A stretch of DNA of 64,000 nt from JANXQZ01 sp038225555. Lineage in GTDB: Bacteria > Acidobacteriota > Terriglobia > Bryobacterales > Bryobacteraceae. Location: the NCBI GenBank assembly GCA_038225555.1, contig JBBRRB010000008.1:106437-170436 (forward strand). Reading direction: 5' to 3'. Position numbers and translations under genes: made by a program. How positions within the stretch are numbered: the first letter of the stretch is position 1; every line of letters begins with the position of its first letter. The notes below the pieces were generated by a model. It had not been told where the DNA came from. It did no database searches and worked only from the letters and a program-made list of their open reading frames with translations. Below, piece after piece: positions 50,904 through 59,735 of this stretch.

Positions 50904-52844
50904 GTGCCGGTTTCTATAAATGAAGCCCGCTTTTCCGAGAAAGGGCGGCTAATCAGGATCAAGACTCCCCTGGAAGAAGCCGAGCTGCTACTCGATAAGA
51001 TCTCCGGCACCGAAGCGCTGTCAACTCCCTTCGAATTTCGGGTCTTGATGATGTCCACCAACCCGAATATCGAGCTGAAGGACCTGCTGCGCAAGCCCGC
51101 CACCGTTACTATCGTGCTGCCCGACGATAAGGAGCGCCCCATCCACGCCATCTTCAACAGTGTGAAACAGGGAGGCGAGCATTCCGAAGATCTGTTTATT
51201 TATGAAGCAACGTTGGTGCCCTGGCTCTGGTTTCTCTCGCTGGACGCGGACTGCCGCATATTTCAGAACCTGTCCGTTCCTGACATCGTTACCCAAATTT
51301 TGAAGGACGCGGCTATCGCTGATTATGCTTTTCACCTGAGCGGTCACTACCCAAAGCGGGAGTATTGCGTACAATACCGCGAGAGCGGACTGAATTTTAT
51401 CTCGCGCCTGCTGGAAGAAGAGGGCATATTTTATTACTTCGAGCATGAGGCGACCAAGCACACCATCATTTTTCGCGATAGCAGCGCCGCTGTCGATCCC
51501 TGTCCCGAACTGCCTGTAGTCTCCTACTCCTTTTCACAGACAGGCTGGAAGGACGATGAGGATGGCGTGAAAACGGTGGAACGCACGGAGCAAGTCCACA
51601 CCAAGAAGGTTGCGCTGATGGATTATTTTCCCGAGAAGCCTCTTTTCAGCCTCATGGTAAATCTCGAGGGCCGAGGCGCTGGCAAAGAAGAGGCGTACGA
51701 CTATCCGGGCGAATACGTGCAAAGAGAGGAGGGAGAAAGGTACGCCAGAATCCGTCTGGAAGAGCGCGAATGCGAGCAGTTTGTCGTGGAAGGAACCAGC
51801 CGCTGCAGGGCTTTTCGCGCCGGTTACCGGTTTACTCTGAAGGACCACTATCGCGACGACACGAATCAGGAATACGTTCTGACCGAAGTCACTCATGAAG
51901 CTACGGACACCAGTTACCGCGGCAGTGGCGAAGCCGCACACTCTTACACCAACACCTTCAAAGCAATTCCGAAGGCGATCCCGTTTCGACCCTCGCGGCG
52001 CACCGGAAAGCCGCTGATCAAGGGAGCGCAGACCGCAGTCGTGGTCGGCATCTCGGGCCAGGAGATCATGGTGGATAAGTACGGACGAGTCAAGGTCCAG
52101 TTTTATTGGGACCGCTTAGGCCAAAAAGACGAGAACAGCTCTTGCTGGGTCCGCGTTTCTCAAATCTGGGCCGGTAAGAATTGGGGCTGGATGACGATCC
52201 CGCGGATCGGCCAGGAGGTGATCGTCGATTTCCTGGAAGGGGATCCGGATTACCCGATCATCACGGGACGAGTCTATAATGCCGACCAGATGCCGCCGTA
52301 CACTCTTCCGGACAATCAGACCCAATCGGGGATCAAGAGTCGAAGCAGCCTGAACGGCGGGGCGGACAATTTCAATCAGATTCGTTTCGAGGACTTGAAG
52401 GACAGCGAGATGGTGAGCGTCCAAGCCGAAAAGGACATGGAAACGCTGGTAAAAAATGACGATGCGCAGACGATCAAAAACAATCGTAAGATCGACGTGA
52501 CAGGCACTCATACCGAGACGATCGTCAAGGATACTACGATCAAGATCACCGAGGGCAATCATGCGCTTACGGTAAGCCAAGGCGATAAATCTACCACCGT
52601 GAGCATGGGAAATCAGACGATTACGATCAGCATGGGCAACCAGTCTACAAAGATCGAGCTAGGCAAGAGCGAGACCGAAGCGATGCAGTCAATCGAGCTC
52701 AAAGTGGGAGCGAACAGCATCAAGATAGACCAGACGGGGGTCACGATTAAGGGTCTGATGATTCAGATCAAGGGAGACACTATCACCTCGGTTCAAGGCC
52801 AGGCGATGCTGATGCTGAAGGGCGGCATCACCATGATTAACTAG
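50904..52844 (+). CDS. vgrG: type VI secretion spike protein VgrG (TssI)
   Basis: 646 residues from GTG 50904, preceded by a perfect AAGGAGG ribosome site. Domains: gp27-like base with ALSTPFEFRVLMMSTNP, YCVQYRESGLNFISRLLEEE and GIFYYFEHEA; then the OB-fold/gp5-like part with VDKYGRVKVQFYWDR, SCWVRVSQIWAGKNWGWMTI and PRIGQEVIVDFLEGDPDYPI. The C-terminal beta-helix needle has short repeats (STTVSMGNQTITISMGNQST). There is no C-terminal effector extension, so effectors probably bind non-covalently or via PAAR proteins encoded elsewhere. It is 4 bp upstream of a small gene that may be its partner. Confidence 0.95.
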   Translation: MPVSINEARFSEKGRLIRIKTPLEEAELLLDKISGTEALSTPFEFRVLMMSTNPNIELKDLLRKPATVTIVLPDDKERPIHAIFNSVKQGGEHSEDLFIYEATLVPWLWFLSLDADCRIFQNLSVPDIVTQILKDAAIADYAFHLSGHYPKREYCVQYRESGLNFISRLLEEEGIFYYFEHEATKHTIIFRDSSAAVDPCPELPVVSYSFSQTGWKDDEDGVKTVERTEQVHTKKVALMDYFPEKPLFSLMVNLEGRGAGKEEAYDYPGEYVQREEGERYARIRLEERECEQFVVEGTSRCRAFRAGYRFTLKDHYRDDTNQEYVLTEVTHEATDTSYRGSGEAAHSYTNTFKAIPKAIPFRPSRRTGKPLIKGAQTAVVVGISGQEIMVDKYGRVKVQFYWDRLGQKDENSSCWVRVSQIWAGKNWGWMTIPRIGQEVIVDFLEGDPDYPIITGRVYNADQMPPYTLPDNQTQSGIKSRSSLNGGADNFNQIRFEDLKDSEMVSVQAEKDMETLVKNDDAQTIKNNRKIDVTGTHTETIVKDTTIKITEGNHALTVSQGDKSTTVSMGNQTITISMGNQSTKIELGKSETEAMQSIELKVGANSIKIDQTGVTIKGLMIQIKGDTITSVQGQAMLMLKGGITMIN

Positions 52845-52848
52845 CCCG

Positions 52849-53400
52849 ATGACTACCGCAGAGCTGGCTAAGATCGCGAACCTGACGGCTGAAGCGCAGG
52901 CGCTCTTGCAGGATGATTTAAGCCCTTCGAAGTATCTCGCGGCCCTCTCTGAGAAGTCGCTTTTCAAGGATGCAATTCAGTTCCTGGCGCATGGAATGCA
53001 GGTGCCGACCGCAATCGGTTGGGCGTCGGCCTGCGTGAAAGAATTTCAAGCGCCCGATCCAAAGGCGAAGGGGAAAGAGTCGCTCGCAGTGGCGGATAGG
53101 TGGCTGAAATCCCCTGACGAAAAGACCCGTTGGGAGGCCAAGAAAGCAGCCGATGATGGCGAGGTGTCTTCAGCAGGCGACTGCGTGGCAATGGCTGTAT
53201 TTCTGGGTGGCAAGAGTGTAGCCCCGCCCGAGGTTCCCGATGCACCCCCGCCCCCGTATGCGGCTCAGAAGATGGCGGCAGGGGGTATTTTGATTGCGGC
53301 GGTGGCGCATGCCCCTGAGAAGGCACCGGAGAAATATCGGCGCGCTTTGGAGATGGGCAAAGATATGGTGAAGTCGAGCGGTGCCCCTAAGCCAGCCTAG
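52849..53400 (+). CDS. small VgrG-linked protein (DUF6931-like)
   Basis: 183 residues, mainly alpha-helical. Conserved-looking segments are SPSKYLAALSEKSLFKDAIQ, FLAHGMQVPTAIGWASACVK and WEAKKAADDGEVSSAGDCVA, followed by a Pro-rich stretch (PDAPPPPYAA) and a helix with GGILIAAVAHAPEKAPEKYR. It resembles a family (I believe DUF6931) that recurs directly after vgrG in T6SS loci, here with a 4-bp gap. A role as a VgrG chaperone or adaptor is a position-based inference. No toxin motif or signal peptide is seen. It is the last intact gene of the cluster. Confidence 0.7.
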   Translation: MTTAELAKIANLTAEAQALLQDDLSPSKYLAALSEKSLFKDAIQFLAHGMQVPTAIGWASACVKEFQAPDPKAKGKESLAVADRWLKSPDEKTRWEAKKAADDGEVSSAGDCVAMAVFLGGKSVAPPEVPDAPPPPYAAQKMAAGGILIAAVAHAPEKAPEKYRRALEMGKDMVKSSGAPKPA

Positions 53401-53427
53401 TTGGGATGCAAGAAAACCCCATAAAAA

Positions 53428-53650
53428 ATGATCCCGTCCGTTACTCTACGGCCACGGGCTCGGCTCGATTTGCTTAAACAATTCTTGTACTTCGGCGAAC
53501 AGTCCGGCTTAGAACGAGCTGACCGATATTTGACGGCCCTTGAAGCAACCTGTCTTCGGTTGATCGTTCATCCACGGAGCGGAATCGGGTATAAATCCGG
53601 CGTTGCCCGCTAAAGGGCTTGCGGCGGATCCCAGTCAAAGGCTTTGAAAC
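53428..53650 (+). pseudogene. ParE-type toxin gene, frameshifted and truncated
   Basis: The first frame gives VTLRPRARLDLLKQFLYFGE and RADRYLTALEATCLRLIVHP, ending GYKSGVAR at TAA 53611-53613: the first 61 residues of a ParE toxin. The next expected block appears in another frame as LKGLRRIPVKGFE (about 53611-53650), and the final beta strands are missing, replaced by unrelated sequence. No antitoxin gene is adjacent. A dead remnant. Confidence 0.65.
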
Positions 53651-53669
53651 TATCTGGTGCTCTGGCGTT

Positions 53670-53805
53670 TCACTCGGTGGCAGTCTTCGAGGAGCGCACC
53701 GTGCGCGGGCGGGAGCCCGTCCACCGCTTGAAAGCGCGCGAGAAAGCAGCTGACTCCGAGAAGCCCACCAGAAAGGCCGCCTCACTCACGGAGACCGGGC
53801 GTAAG
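53670..53805 (-). pseudogene. C-terminal fragment of an AraC-type regulator
   Basis: The minus strand encodes VSVSEAAFLVGFSESAAFSR then AFKRWTGSRPRTVR, the second helix-turn-helix of AraC/XylS regulators. Nothing of the N-terminal part remains: directly upstream the sequence switches to a serine hydrolase in another frame near 53800-53808. Product of a deletion or recombination. Confidence 0.7.
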
Positions 53806-54331
53806 CAGACCCGGGTTCGAAGTTGATGTTCAGCTTGAGATCTTTGTTTAGCCAACGAAAATTTGGAAATCCACTGGTATGGCTCAGCAGCATGCCCGCG
53901 GTGATTTTCCGATAGCGCGAGTCATTGGCCAAATCCCGATAAGCCGGATACTCCGGAAGCGGTCTTGGCAGATAGTCTTGCACCGGTTTGTCGAGATCCA
54001 GACTGCCATCGTCCACGAGTTGCATCACCAGGTATGTGAACGCCACTTTGGTGAACGAAGCTCCGGCCATGACGGAGTCTTCGGTCAAGGGGAGATGCTT
54101 TTCTTTGTCGCGGAATCCGAACGCCTTCAGGTATGCGACTTTCCCATTGTTGAGGATCGCGATCCCGGCTCCGGTTACTTCGGCCGCCCGGATCAGGCGC
54201 GAAACCGTTCGATCTATTTCTAGCGGCGAGATTGTGCTGCCGTCCAGCCGTTTGATCGGCGATTGCGGCGCTGCGGCAAACAACCCGCCGAAAGGTATTA
54301 GAGTTGCAATCAGAGTTGAGATTCTCATCAC
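53786..54331 (-). pseudogene. N-terminal half of a serine hydrolase (beta-lactamase class C-like)
   Basis: 181 codons from ATG 54331 with a signal peptide (TLIATLIPFGGLFAAA). The catalytic SxxK motif is in AGASFTKVAFTYLVMQLVDD, and later DYLPRPLPEY and GMLLSHTSGFPNFRW are typical of penicillin-binding-protein-like serine hydrolases. Similarity stops at NFEPGSAYA, where a full enzyme would continue with the YxN region. The frame then meets a stop inside the AraC fragment. About half of the usual 350-400 residues is lost, so it is inactive. Confidence 0.8.
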
Positions 54332-54338
54332 TTCATTC

Positions 54339-56330
54339 TTAGAAATTAAATTGATCGATATTGCTCTTATCGAAGATGAACGGCTGGCCCAGCATCACTT
54401 GATCCCCGCTCACTTCGATCTTCCCGAGACGGCCCGCCGACAGAAACGCGCTGCCCGGCGCGAGCTTGCCGCTGGCCAGGCTGGAGGCCGCGTACATCGT
54501 CAGATACCCCAAATTCTTCGTATTCCACAGGACGATAGAGTCTACCACGCCGGCATGAATATAAGCCTTGCAGAGATTCGGCAGAGACAGCCCGGTCACT
54601 TTCACGTCAGTCCTGCCGGATTGTTTAACCGCCTCGCCAGCGCCCGGCACCGCAGGCGTCTCGATTCCCACGATCACTTTCACGTTCGGATAAACCTTCA
54701 GCACCGTTTGCGTTTCCATGAAGGCGCGCTGCCGATCGCCTTCGCCTGGCCGGATCACCGCCAGCTTAATATTCGGATACTTCTCCGCCAGCCGTTGCTT
54801 GATGAACTTGATCCACTCATTCTGATTCGTAGCTGTCAGAGATGCAGTGATGATCGCGAACTCGCCCTTCCCGCCCAGGATGGCTGCCGCGCGATCCATC
54901 AGCGCATAGCCAATGCCTTGCTGCGTGGCTTGGTTGATGAAAAAATCGCGCGCGTCAGGCTCGGAGTCCGAGTCCCATGTAATCACCTTGATGCCTTTCT
55001 CGCGAGCCTTCCGAAGCACGGTCGAGATCGCGGCCCGGTTCTCAACGCTGACTGCGATCACGTTCACGCCGCGTGTGATCCAGCCTTCCACCACTTCGTT
55101 TTGTTTGGCCGGATCGAGATCGGTGGGTCCGTCCCAAACCAAATCCGCGCCCAGTTCCTTGGCAGCCTCCTCCGCGCCTTGGCGGCAGCTGACGAAGTAC
55201 GGATCGCCCTTGGCCTTGGGCATCATGCCGATGACGGCCTTGTGAACGGCTGCGGAAGGAAGGCGATCCCGGATGGTGTTTACAACCATCCAGTTGCTTC
55301 CCGCGATCAATAGCGCCGCGATGAGAATGGCGGCACTGAGAATTCCGACTTGAGAGTTTTTCATTCGAAAGGTTCCGGCTGTTGTCGTTTCCGCGAGGGC
55401 GGCAGCCTTGCCCGTCCCGCGCAGTCGATCGATGCCGATTGTAGCAATCAGGAGCAGGCCAGTCAGGATGCCGGTAAGTTCTGCGGGCAGTCCCGAAAGA
55501 CGCAGACCGTTTTGCAACACGACAATCACGAATAAGCCGAGCAGCGTGCCAGCGATGGTGCCCCTACCTCCGAATATCGACGTGCCTCCCAGAACGGCTG
55601 CCGTAATCGCCATCAATTCGTAACCTGTGCCAGCGTCAGCCTTGGCCTGTCCGGTATGGGCGACGTAGATGATGGCTGCCACGCTCGCCACGAATCCAGA
55701 AAGGACGTAGACCAGCCCCAGGCGGCGCCGCACGGGGATGCCGGCATAGCGCGCGCCTTGGTAATTGAAACCCATCGCGTATAGCGCCCGCCCGATGATC
55801 GTGCGGTGGAGCAGCACCCAATACCCGACGGCGCAAAGCACGAACACAATTGTCTGGGACGGCAGAACACGCCAAACATAACCCTGGCCAAGACGCAGGA
55901 AAGACGGCGGGAAACTCGTGTACGTCGCGATGCCCCGAGTGAAGCCTTCGGCGAGGCCGCGAAAAAGCGAGTAGGTTCCCAGCGTCACGATCAGCGGCGG
56001 AATGCGCAGCAGCGTGATGGGGAGAGCGTTGATCGCCCCGGTCGCGAGCCCAACTCCCAGGGTGAGCGTCGCCGCCGTCCAGACAGGTAAACCCGCATCG
56101 TGCCACAACGAACCGAAGACCACGGCGGCTAAGCCCATGGTGGAACCGACTGAGAGATCGATGCCACCAGTGATGATCACCGGCGTGAGCGCCAAGGACA
56201 GCAGACCGATCTCAACGCTGAGCCTGATGATCTCGAACAAATTGGCCGTCGTGAAGAAGTTCGTTCCAGTGATCCCGAATAGAAGGATCTCGAAGCCAAG
56301 CACGACAGCGAGAATGCGTTCCTGGTTCAT
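54339..56330 (-). CDS. sugar/AI-2-type ABC permease fused to its substrate-binding protein
   Basis: 663 residues from ATG 56330 (MNQERILAVVLGFEILLF), overlapping the upstream permease stop by 4 bp. Residues 1-310 are an RbsC/LsrD-type permease (VIITGGIDLSVGSTMGLAAV, GTSIFGGRGTIAGTLLG). After a short linker and one more hydrophobic segment (VGILSAAILIAALLIAGSN), residues about 355-663 form a periplasmic binding protein of the LsrB/RhaS type (HKAVIGMMPKAKGDPYFVSC, VITWDSDSEPDARDFFINQA, ending IFDKSNIDQFNF). The binding protein is thus tethered to the transporter. Sequence around the ligand site is LsrB-like, but an Asn replaces one of the AI-2-binding aspartates, so rhamnose or another sugar is equally possible. 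Confidence 0.88.
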   Translation of the reverse strand: MNQERILAVVLGFEILLFGITGTNFFTTANLFEIIRLSVEIGLLSLALTPVIITGGIDLSVGSTMGLAAVVFGSLWHDAGLPVWTAATLTLGVGLATGAINALPITLLRIPPLIVTLGTYSLFRGLAEGFTRGIATYTSFPPSFLRLGQGYVWRVLPSQTIVFVLCAVGYWVLLHRTIIGRALYAMGFNYQGARYAGIPVRRRLGLVYVLSGFVASVAAIIYVAHTGQAKADAGTGYELMAITAAVLGGTSIFGGRGTIAGTLLGLFVIVVLQNGLRLSGLPAELTGILTGLLLIATIGIDRLRGTGKAAALAETTTAGTFRMKNSQVGILSAAILIAALLIAGSNWMVVNTIRDRLPSAAVHKAVIGMMPKAKGDPYFVSCRQGAEEAAKELGADLVWDGPTDLDPAKQNEVVEGWITRGVNVIAVSVENRAAISTVLRKAREKGIKVITWDSDSEPDARDFFINQATQQGIGYALMDRAAAILGGKGEFAIITASLTATNQNEWIKFIKQRLAEKYPNIKLAVIRPGEGDRQRAFMETQTVLKVYPNVKVIVGIETPAVPGAGEAVKQSGRTDVKVTGLSLPNLCKAYIHAGVVDSIVLWNTKNLGYLTMYAASSLASGKLAPGSAFLSAGRLGKIEVSGDQVMLGQPFIFDKSNIDQFNF

Positions 56331-57256
56331 CTCGCGAGCTTCTTCCAACGAGCCAGAATCGCATCCAGCATCACAGCGGAAAGGATGATGGCGCCTTGAA
56401 TCGCTTTCTCCCAAAAGGCGTTGACCCCGAGGAACGTCAGCGCCGGGCCGATGGTCCCAAGAATCGCGACTCCGAGCAGCGTGCCCAGCAGCGACCCGCG
56501 GCCCCCGTTGATCGACGTTCCGCCCACCACCACGGCAGCGATCACCTTCAGTTCGAAACCCACGCCGGCGTTGGTCTGGATTTCGCTGAAACGAACACTG
56601 TCAAGCAGAGCAGCCAAACCAGAAGCGGCACCCATCAGCATGAAAGCTGAAAACGTGATCGCCCGAGTATTGATTCCAGCGAGCCGCGCGGCTTCGATGT
56701 CCGAGCCAGTCGCATAGAGAGCTCGGCCTGCAGCCAAGTTGCGCAAGATCCATGCGGAGGCCGCGAGCGTAATGAGAGCGATCGCTCCCATTAGCCATTC
56801 GCCCCTCGTCTGCCCTAAACCGAACCACTGGAATTGCGAAGGCAGGTCTTGGATCCAAGCGCCTCCCGTGGACCACCGAACCGAGTCCCGCAGCACGACC
56901 ATTGCCGCGAGCGTGACCACTATCGAAGGCAGCTTCACGAGCGCAACGAATACCGCGTTCAAAGATCCCAGCAAAGCGCCGCAAGCGAGAGACGCCAGTG
57001 CGACGAGAGGCATGGGCAGTCCCGTCTTGGCGAGGAGTCCAGCAGCGACCCCGCAAACCGCGAACTGCGCACCGATGGAGATGTCGATCTGGCGAATGAG
57101 GATGACCACCGTCATGCCGATTGCGGCGATCAGGACAGAGACGTTGCTTAAGACCACGTCGCGAAGATTGCCAAGTTGGAAAAAGGCAGGCGCGGTAATA
57201 GCCAGGATCGCTAGAATTCCTAGGAGCGCCAGGAAGATCGTGGTCTCGCGCTTCAA
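56327..57256 (-). CDS. sugar/AI-2-type ABC transporter permease (RbsC/LsrC-like)
   Basis: 309 residues with eight to ten helices and the family blocks VILIRQIDISIGAQFAVCGV, LVALASLACGALLGSLNAVF, LPSIVVTLAAMVVLRDSVRW and VVGGTSINGGRGSLLGTLLG. It overlaps the ATPase gene upstream and the fused permease downstream by 4 bp each (ATGA), giving the order ATPase, permease, permease-binding protein, as in lsrACDB or rhaTPQS. It would form the heterodimeric membrane channel with the fused permease. Confidence 0.92.
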   Translation of the reverse strand: MKRETTIFLALLGILAILAITAPAFFQLGNLRDVVLSNVSVLIAAIGMTVVILIRQIDISIGAQFAVCGVAAGLLAKTGLPMPLVALASLACGALLGSLNAVFVALVKLPSIVVTLAAMVVLRDSVRWSTGGAWIQDLPSQFQWFGLGQTRGEWLMGAIALITLAASAWILRNLAAGRALYATGSDIEAARLAGINTRAITFSAFMLMGAASGLAALLDSVRFSEIQTNAGVGFELKVIAAVVVGGTSINGGRGSLLGTLLGVAILGTIGPALTFLGVNAFWEKAIQGAIILSAVMLDAILARWKKLAR

Positions 57257-58710
57257 GCGGCGGTTCCCAATGCCAATGCGAGGATCCGTTGCTGAGTCGC
57301 TTCGGCGCGAGTCAAAACACCCTCAATGCGGCCCGCGCGCATCACTGCGATGCGGTCGCTCATGCCGAGGATCTCGGGCAATTCAGAAGAGATCATGAGA
57401 ATCGCCAGTCCCTCAGCCGCAAGCTCCCCGATGATGCGATAAATCTCCGACTTGGCCCCGACATCCACGCCTTGGGTTGGTTCGTCCAGGATCAACACCG
57501 CAGGCTTGGTGGAAAGCCAGCGACCGATCACGACCTTCTGCTGATTGCCTCCCGAGAGGCTGTCCACGCGCATAGCCGTGGAGGGCGCCTTCACCGACAG
57601 CTTGTCTTTGTACTCAGCGGCCAGTTCGCGCTCCCGGCGAAAGTCTAGCAGGCCTCCCCGCGAAATCGCCCTTAGGCTCGCAAGCGTGATGTTGGCCGCA
57701 ATTGGAAGCTCCATGATCAAGCCGTGCTGTCGGCGATCCTCGGGCACATAGGCGAGTCCCAACCGAACCGCAGCTTGCGCCGTATCAACGCGCACGGGCC
57801 GGCCTTGGAGTAGAACCTGCAGTCCCTCGGCAGGGCGCAATCCAAACAGCATTTCGGCCAGTTCGGTGCGTCCTGCGCCAACCAGTCCGGCCAAGCCGAG
57901 AATCTCGCCAGTCCTCAGCGTCAGGTTTATATCGCCTCGGATCTCCAGCGCCACCTCGCCCAGCTTGACCTCGCGTTTCGGGAACACCGCCGACAGTTCG
58001 CGGCCAACCATTAAGCTGATTAGCTCTGTTGGCGTCACATTCGCCATCTCGCGCGTTGCGATCGCGCTTCCGTCGCGCAGCACCGTCACGCGATCGGCGA
58101 TCTGCGAGAGTTCTTCCAGCCGATGAGAGATATAGATCAGGCCGACGCCCTGCCCGCGCAGATCCCGAATCACGCGGAACAGGTTCTCCACTTCGCGGTC
58201 GCTCAATGAGGCGGTGGGCTCGTCCAGAATCATCACCTTTGCGTTCGAGCCCAGCGCTTTCGCGATCTCCACTACCTGCTGTTCGGGCATGCTCAGTGAA
58301 CTCACGAGCGCGTCTGGATGGATCCGCGACCCGATGCGGCTCAGCAACTCGCGGCACTTCGCTCTACGGGCTCTCCAATCCACGCGACGGAACAGCCCCT
58401 GCTTTTCGGTGGCCAGCGCGATGTTTTCCGTAACACTGAGATCGGGAAAGAGCGCGGGCTGCTGATAAATGGCTGAGATGCCCAACGCTCTCGAAATCTG
58501 CGGGCTGTTGCGGAGAATGGGCACCCCCTCCAGTTCAATCGATCCGGAGTCCGGTTGAACCGCTCCCGTGAGAATTTTGATCAGCGTGGACTTTCCTGCG
58601 CCATTCTCGCCGACCAACGCATGCACTTCGCCCCGTTGCAAATCGAAAGATACAGACTTCAATGCCTGGACGCCTGCGTAGGATTTGCAAAGTGCCCTGG
58701 CGCTCAGCAT
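57253..58710 (-). CDS. sugar/AI-2-type ABC transporter ATP-binding protein (RbsA/LsrA-like)
   Basis: 485 residues with two nucleotide-binding domains. The first is complete: Walker A GENGAGKST (34-42), signature LSMPEQQ and Walker B MILDEPTASL. The second has the degenerate loop GLVGAGRTELAEMLFG usual in RbsA-type proteins, the signature LSGGNQQK and LILDEPTQGVDVGAK. It energises the importer formed by the two downstream permeases; translation is coupled to the next gene by a 4-bp overlap. No regulator or kinase gene (lsrR, lsrK or rhamnose catabolism) is present nearby. Confidence 0.94.
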   Translation of the reverse strand: MLSARALCKSYAGVQALKSVSFDLQRGEVHALVGENGAGKSTLIKILTGAVQPDSGSIELEGVPILRNSPQISRALGISAIYQQPALFPDLSVTENIALATEKQGLFRRVDWRARRAKCRELLSRIGSRIHPDALVSSLSMPEQQVVEIAKALGSNAKVMILDEPTASLSDREVENLFRVIRDLRGQGVGLIYISHRLEELSQIADRVTVLRDGSAIATREMANVTPTELISLMVGRELSAVFPKREVKLGEVALEIRGDINLTLRTGEILGLAGLVGAGRTELAEMLFGLRPAEGLQVLLQGRPVRVDTAQAAVRLGLAYVPEDRRQHGLIMELPIAANITLASLRAISRGGLLDFRRERELAAEYKDKLSVKAPSTAMRVDSLSGGNQQKVVIGRWLSTKPAVLILDEPTQGVDVGAKSEIYRIIGELAAEGLAILMISSELPEILGMSDRIAVMRAGRIEGVLTRAEATQQRILALALGTAA

Positions 58711-58771
58711 TTTCGACCGGGCCGAATCGTAAGTAGAATTAAACGCATCAGTTAAACTGAATTAATCCCGC

Positions 58772-59734
58772 ATGCTTTCTATCGTCATTCCCATTCATAA
58801 CGAAGAACCTTCGATTCTACCGCTCTATGATCGGCTGACGTCCGTGCTGGAATCCATTCGCAAGCCTTACGAGATTATATTTGTCGACGACGCCTCAACC
58901 GATCGCAGTTTCGATCTGCTGGCGAACCTGGTGGAAACGGACCCGCGTCTGAAAGTGATTCGCCTGCGAAGAAATTTCGGACAAACGGCTGCCCTGTCGG
59001 CGGGATTCGACGAGGCGCAGGGCAGCATTATCGTATCGCTCGATGGCGATCTGCAGCACGATCCGGAAGACATTCCCGCGCTGCTGGCAAAGATCGCCGA
59101 GGGTTATGACATCGCCAGCGGATGGCGCAAGAATCGGATTGACAACCCGGTTACGCGCAAGATCCCTTCCAAGATCGCGAACTGGCTGATGTCGAAAGCC
59201 TCTGGACTCGAGTTGCGGGACTTCGGAACCACCTTCAAAGCCTATCGAGCCGAAGTGTTGAAAGACGTCAATCTCTACGGCGAATTACATCGCTTTATTC
59301 CGGCACTCGCGAGTTTCTACGGAGCGCGCGTGGCCGAGGTTCCCATACGCAACGTGCAGCGCGCCGCAGGACAGTCGCACTACGGCCTAGGCCGGACGTT
59401 CAACGTCCTGTTCGACATTATCACCATCAAATTTCTTCTGCGGTACTTCACTCGGCCCATGCACTTCTTCGGTCGCATCGGGCTGCTTGCTCTCGTGCTT
59501 GGGTCGGGGTTGCTCGGCACCCTGGCGGTTCATAAGCTGTGGGGCCACTCCATGATCGAGGATCATGGCCCGTTGATGGTGTTCGGCGCTCTGCTGATTG
59601 TAACCGGGGTAATGATGTTCAGCACCGGACTGCTCGGCGAGGTGCTCATGCGGACTTATTTTGAGAGTCAGGGTCGCCGGATCTACGCGGTGCGGGAGAT
59701 CCGTTGTAGGCGCGAGCCCCTCGCCCCGGTCTGA
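58772..59734 (+). CDS. family 2 glycosyltransferase (polyprenyl-phosphate sugar synthase type)
   Basis: 320 residues. GT-A domain: LSIVIPIHNEEPSILPLYDR, FVDDASTDRS (D39, D40), then LDGDLQHDPEDIP (D91, D93), as in dolichol-phosphate-mannose synthase, ArnC and GtrB. Two C-terminal membrane helices (IGLLALVLGSGLLGTLAV and MVFGALLIVTGVMMFSTGLL) anchor it. It would transfer a sugar to undecaprenyl phosphate, a donor for GT-C enzymes such as the one at 34.5 kb. Divergent from the ABC operon. Confidence 0.88.
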   Translation: MLSIVIPIHNEEPSILPLYDRLTSVLESIRKPYEIIFVDDASTDRSFDLLANLVETDPRLKVIRLRRNFGQTAALSAGFDEAQGSIIVSLDGDLQHDPEDIPALLAKIAEGYDIASGWRKNRIDNPVTRKIPSKIANWLMSKASGLELRDFGTTFKAYRAEVLKDVNLYGELHRFIPALASFYGARVAEVPIRNVQRAAGQSHYGLGRTFNVLFDIITIKFLLRYFTRPMHFFGRIGLLALVLGSGLLGTLAVHKLWGHSMIEDHGPLMVFGALLIVTGVMMFSTGLLGEVLMRTYFESQGRRIYAVREIRCRREPLAPV

Positions 59735-59735
59735 A

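Noticed and set aside
53988..55313. 441-codon plus-strand frame opposite the permease-binding protein fusion
   Set aside because: The minus strand has clear periplasmic-binding-protein and serine-hydrolase motifs; this frame is Arg/His-rich with no domain.
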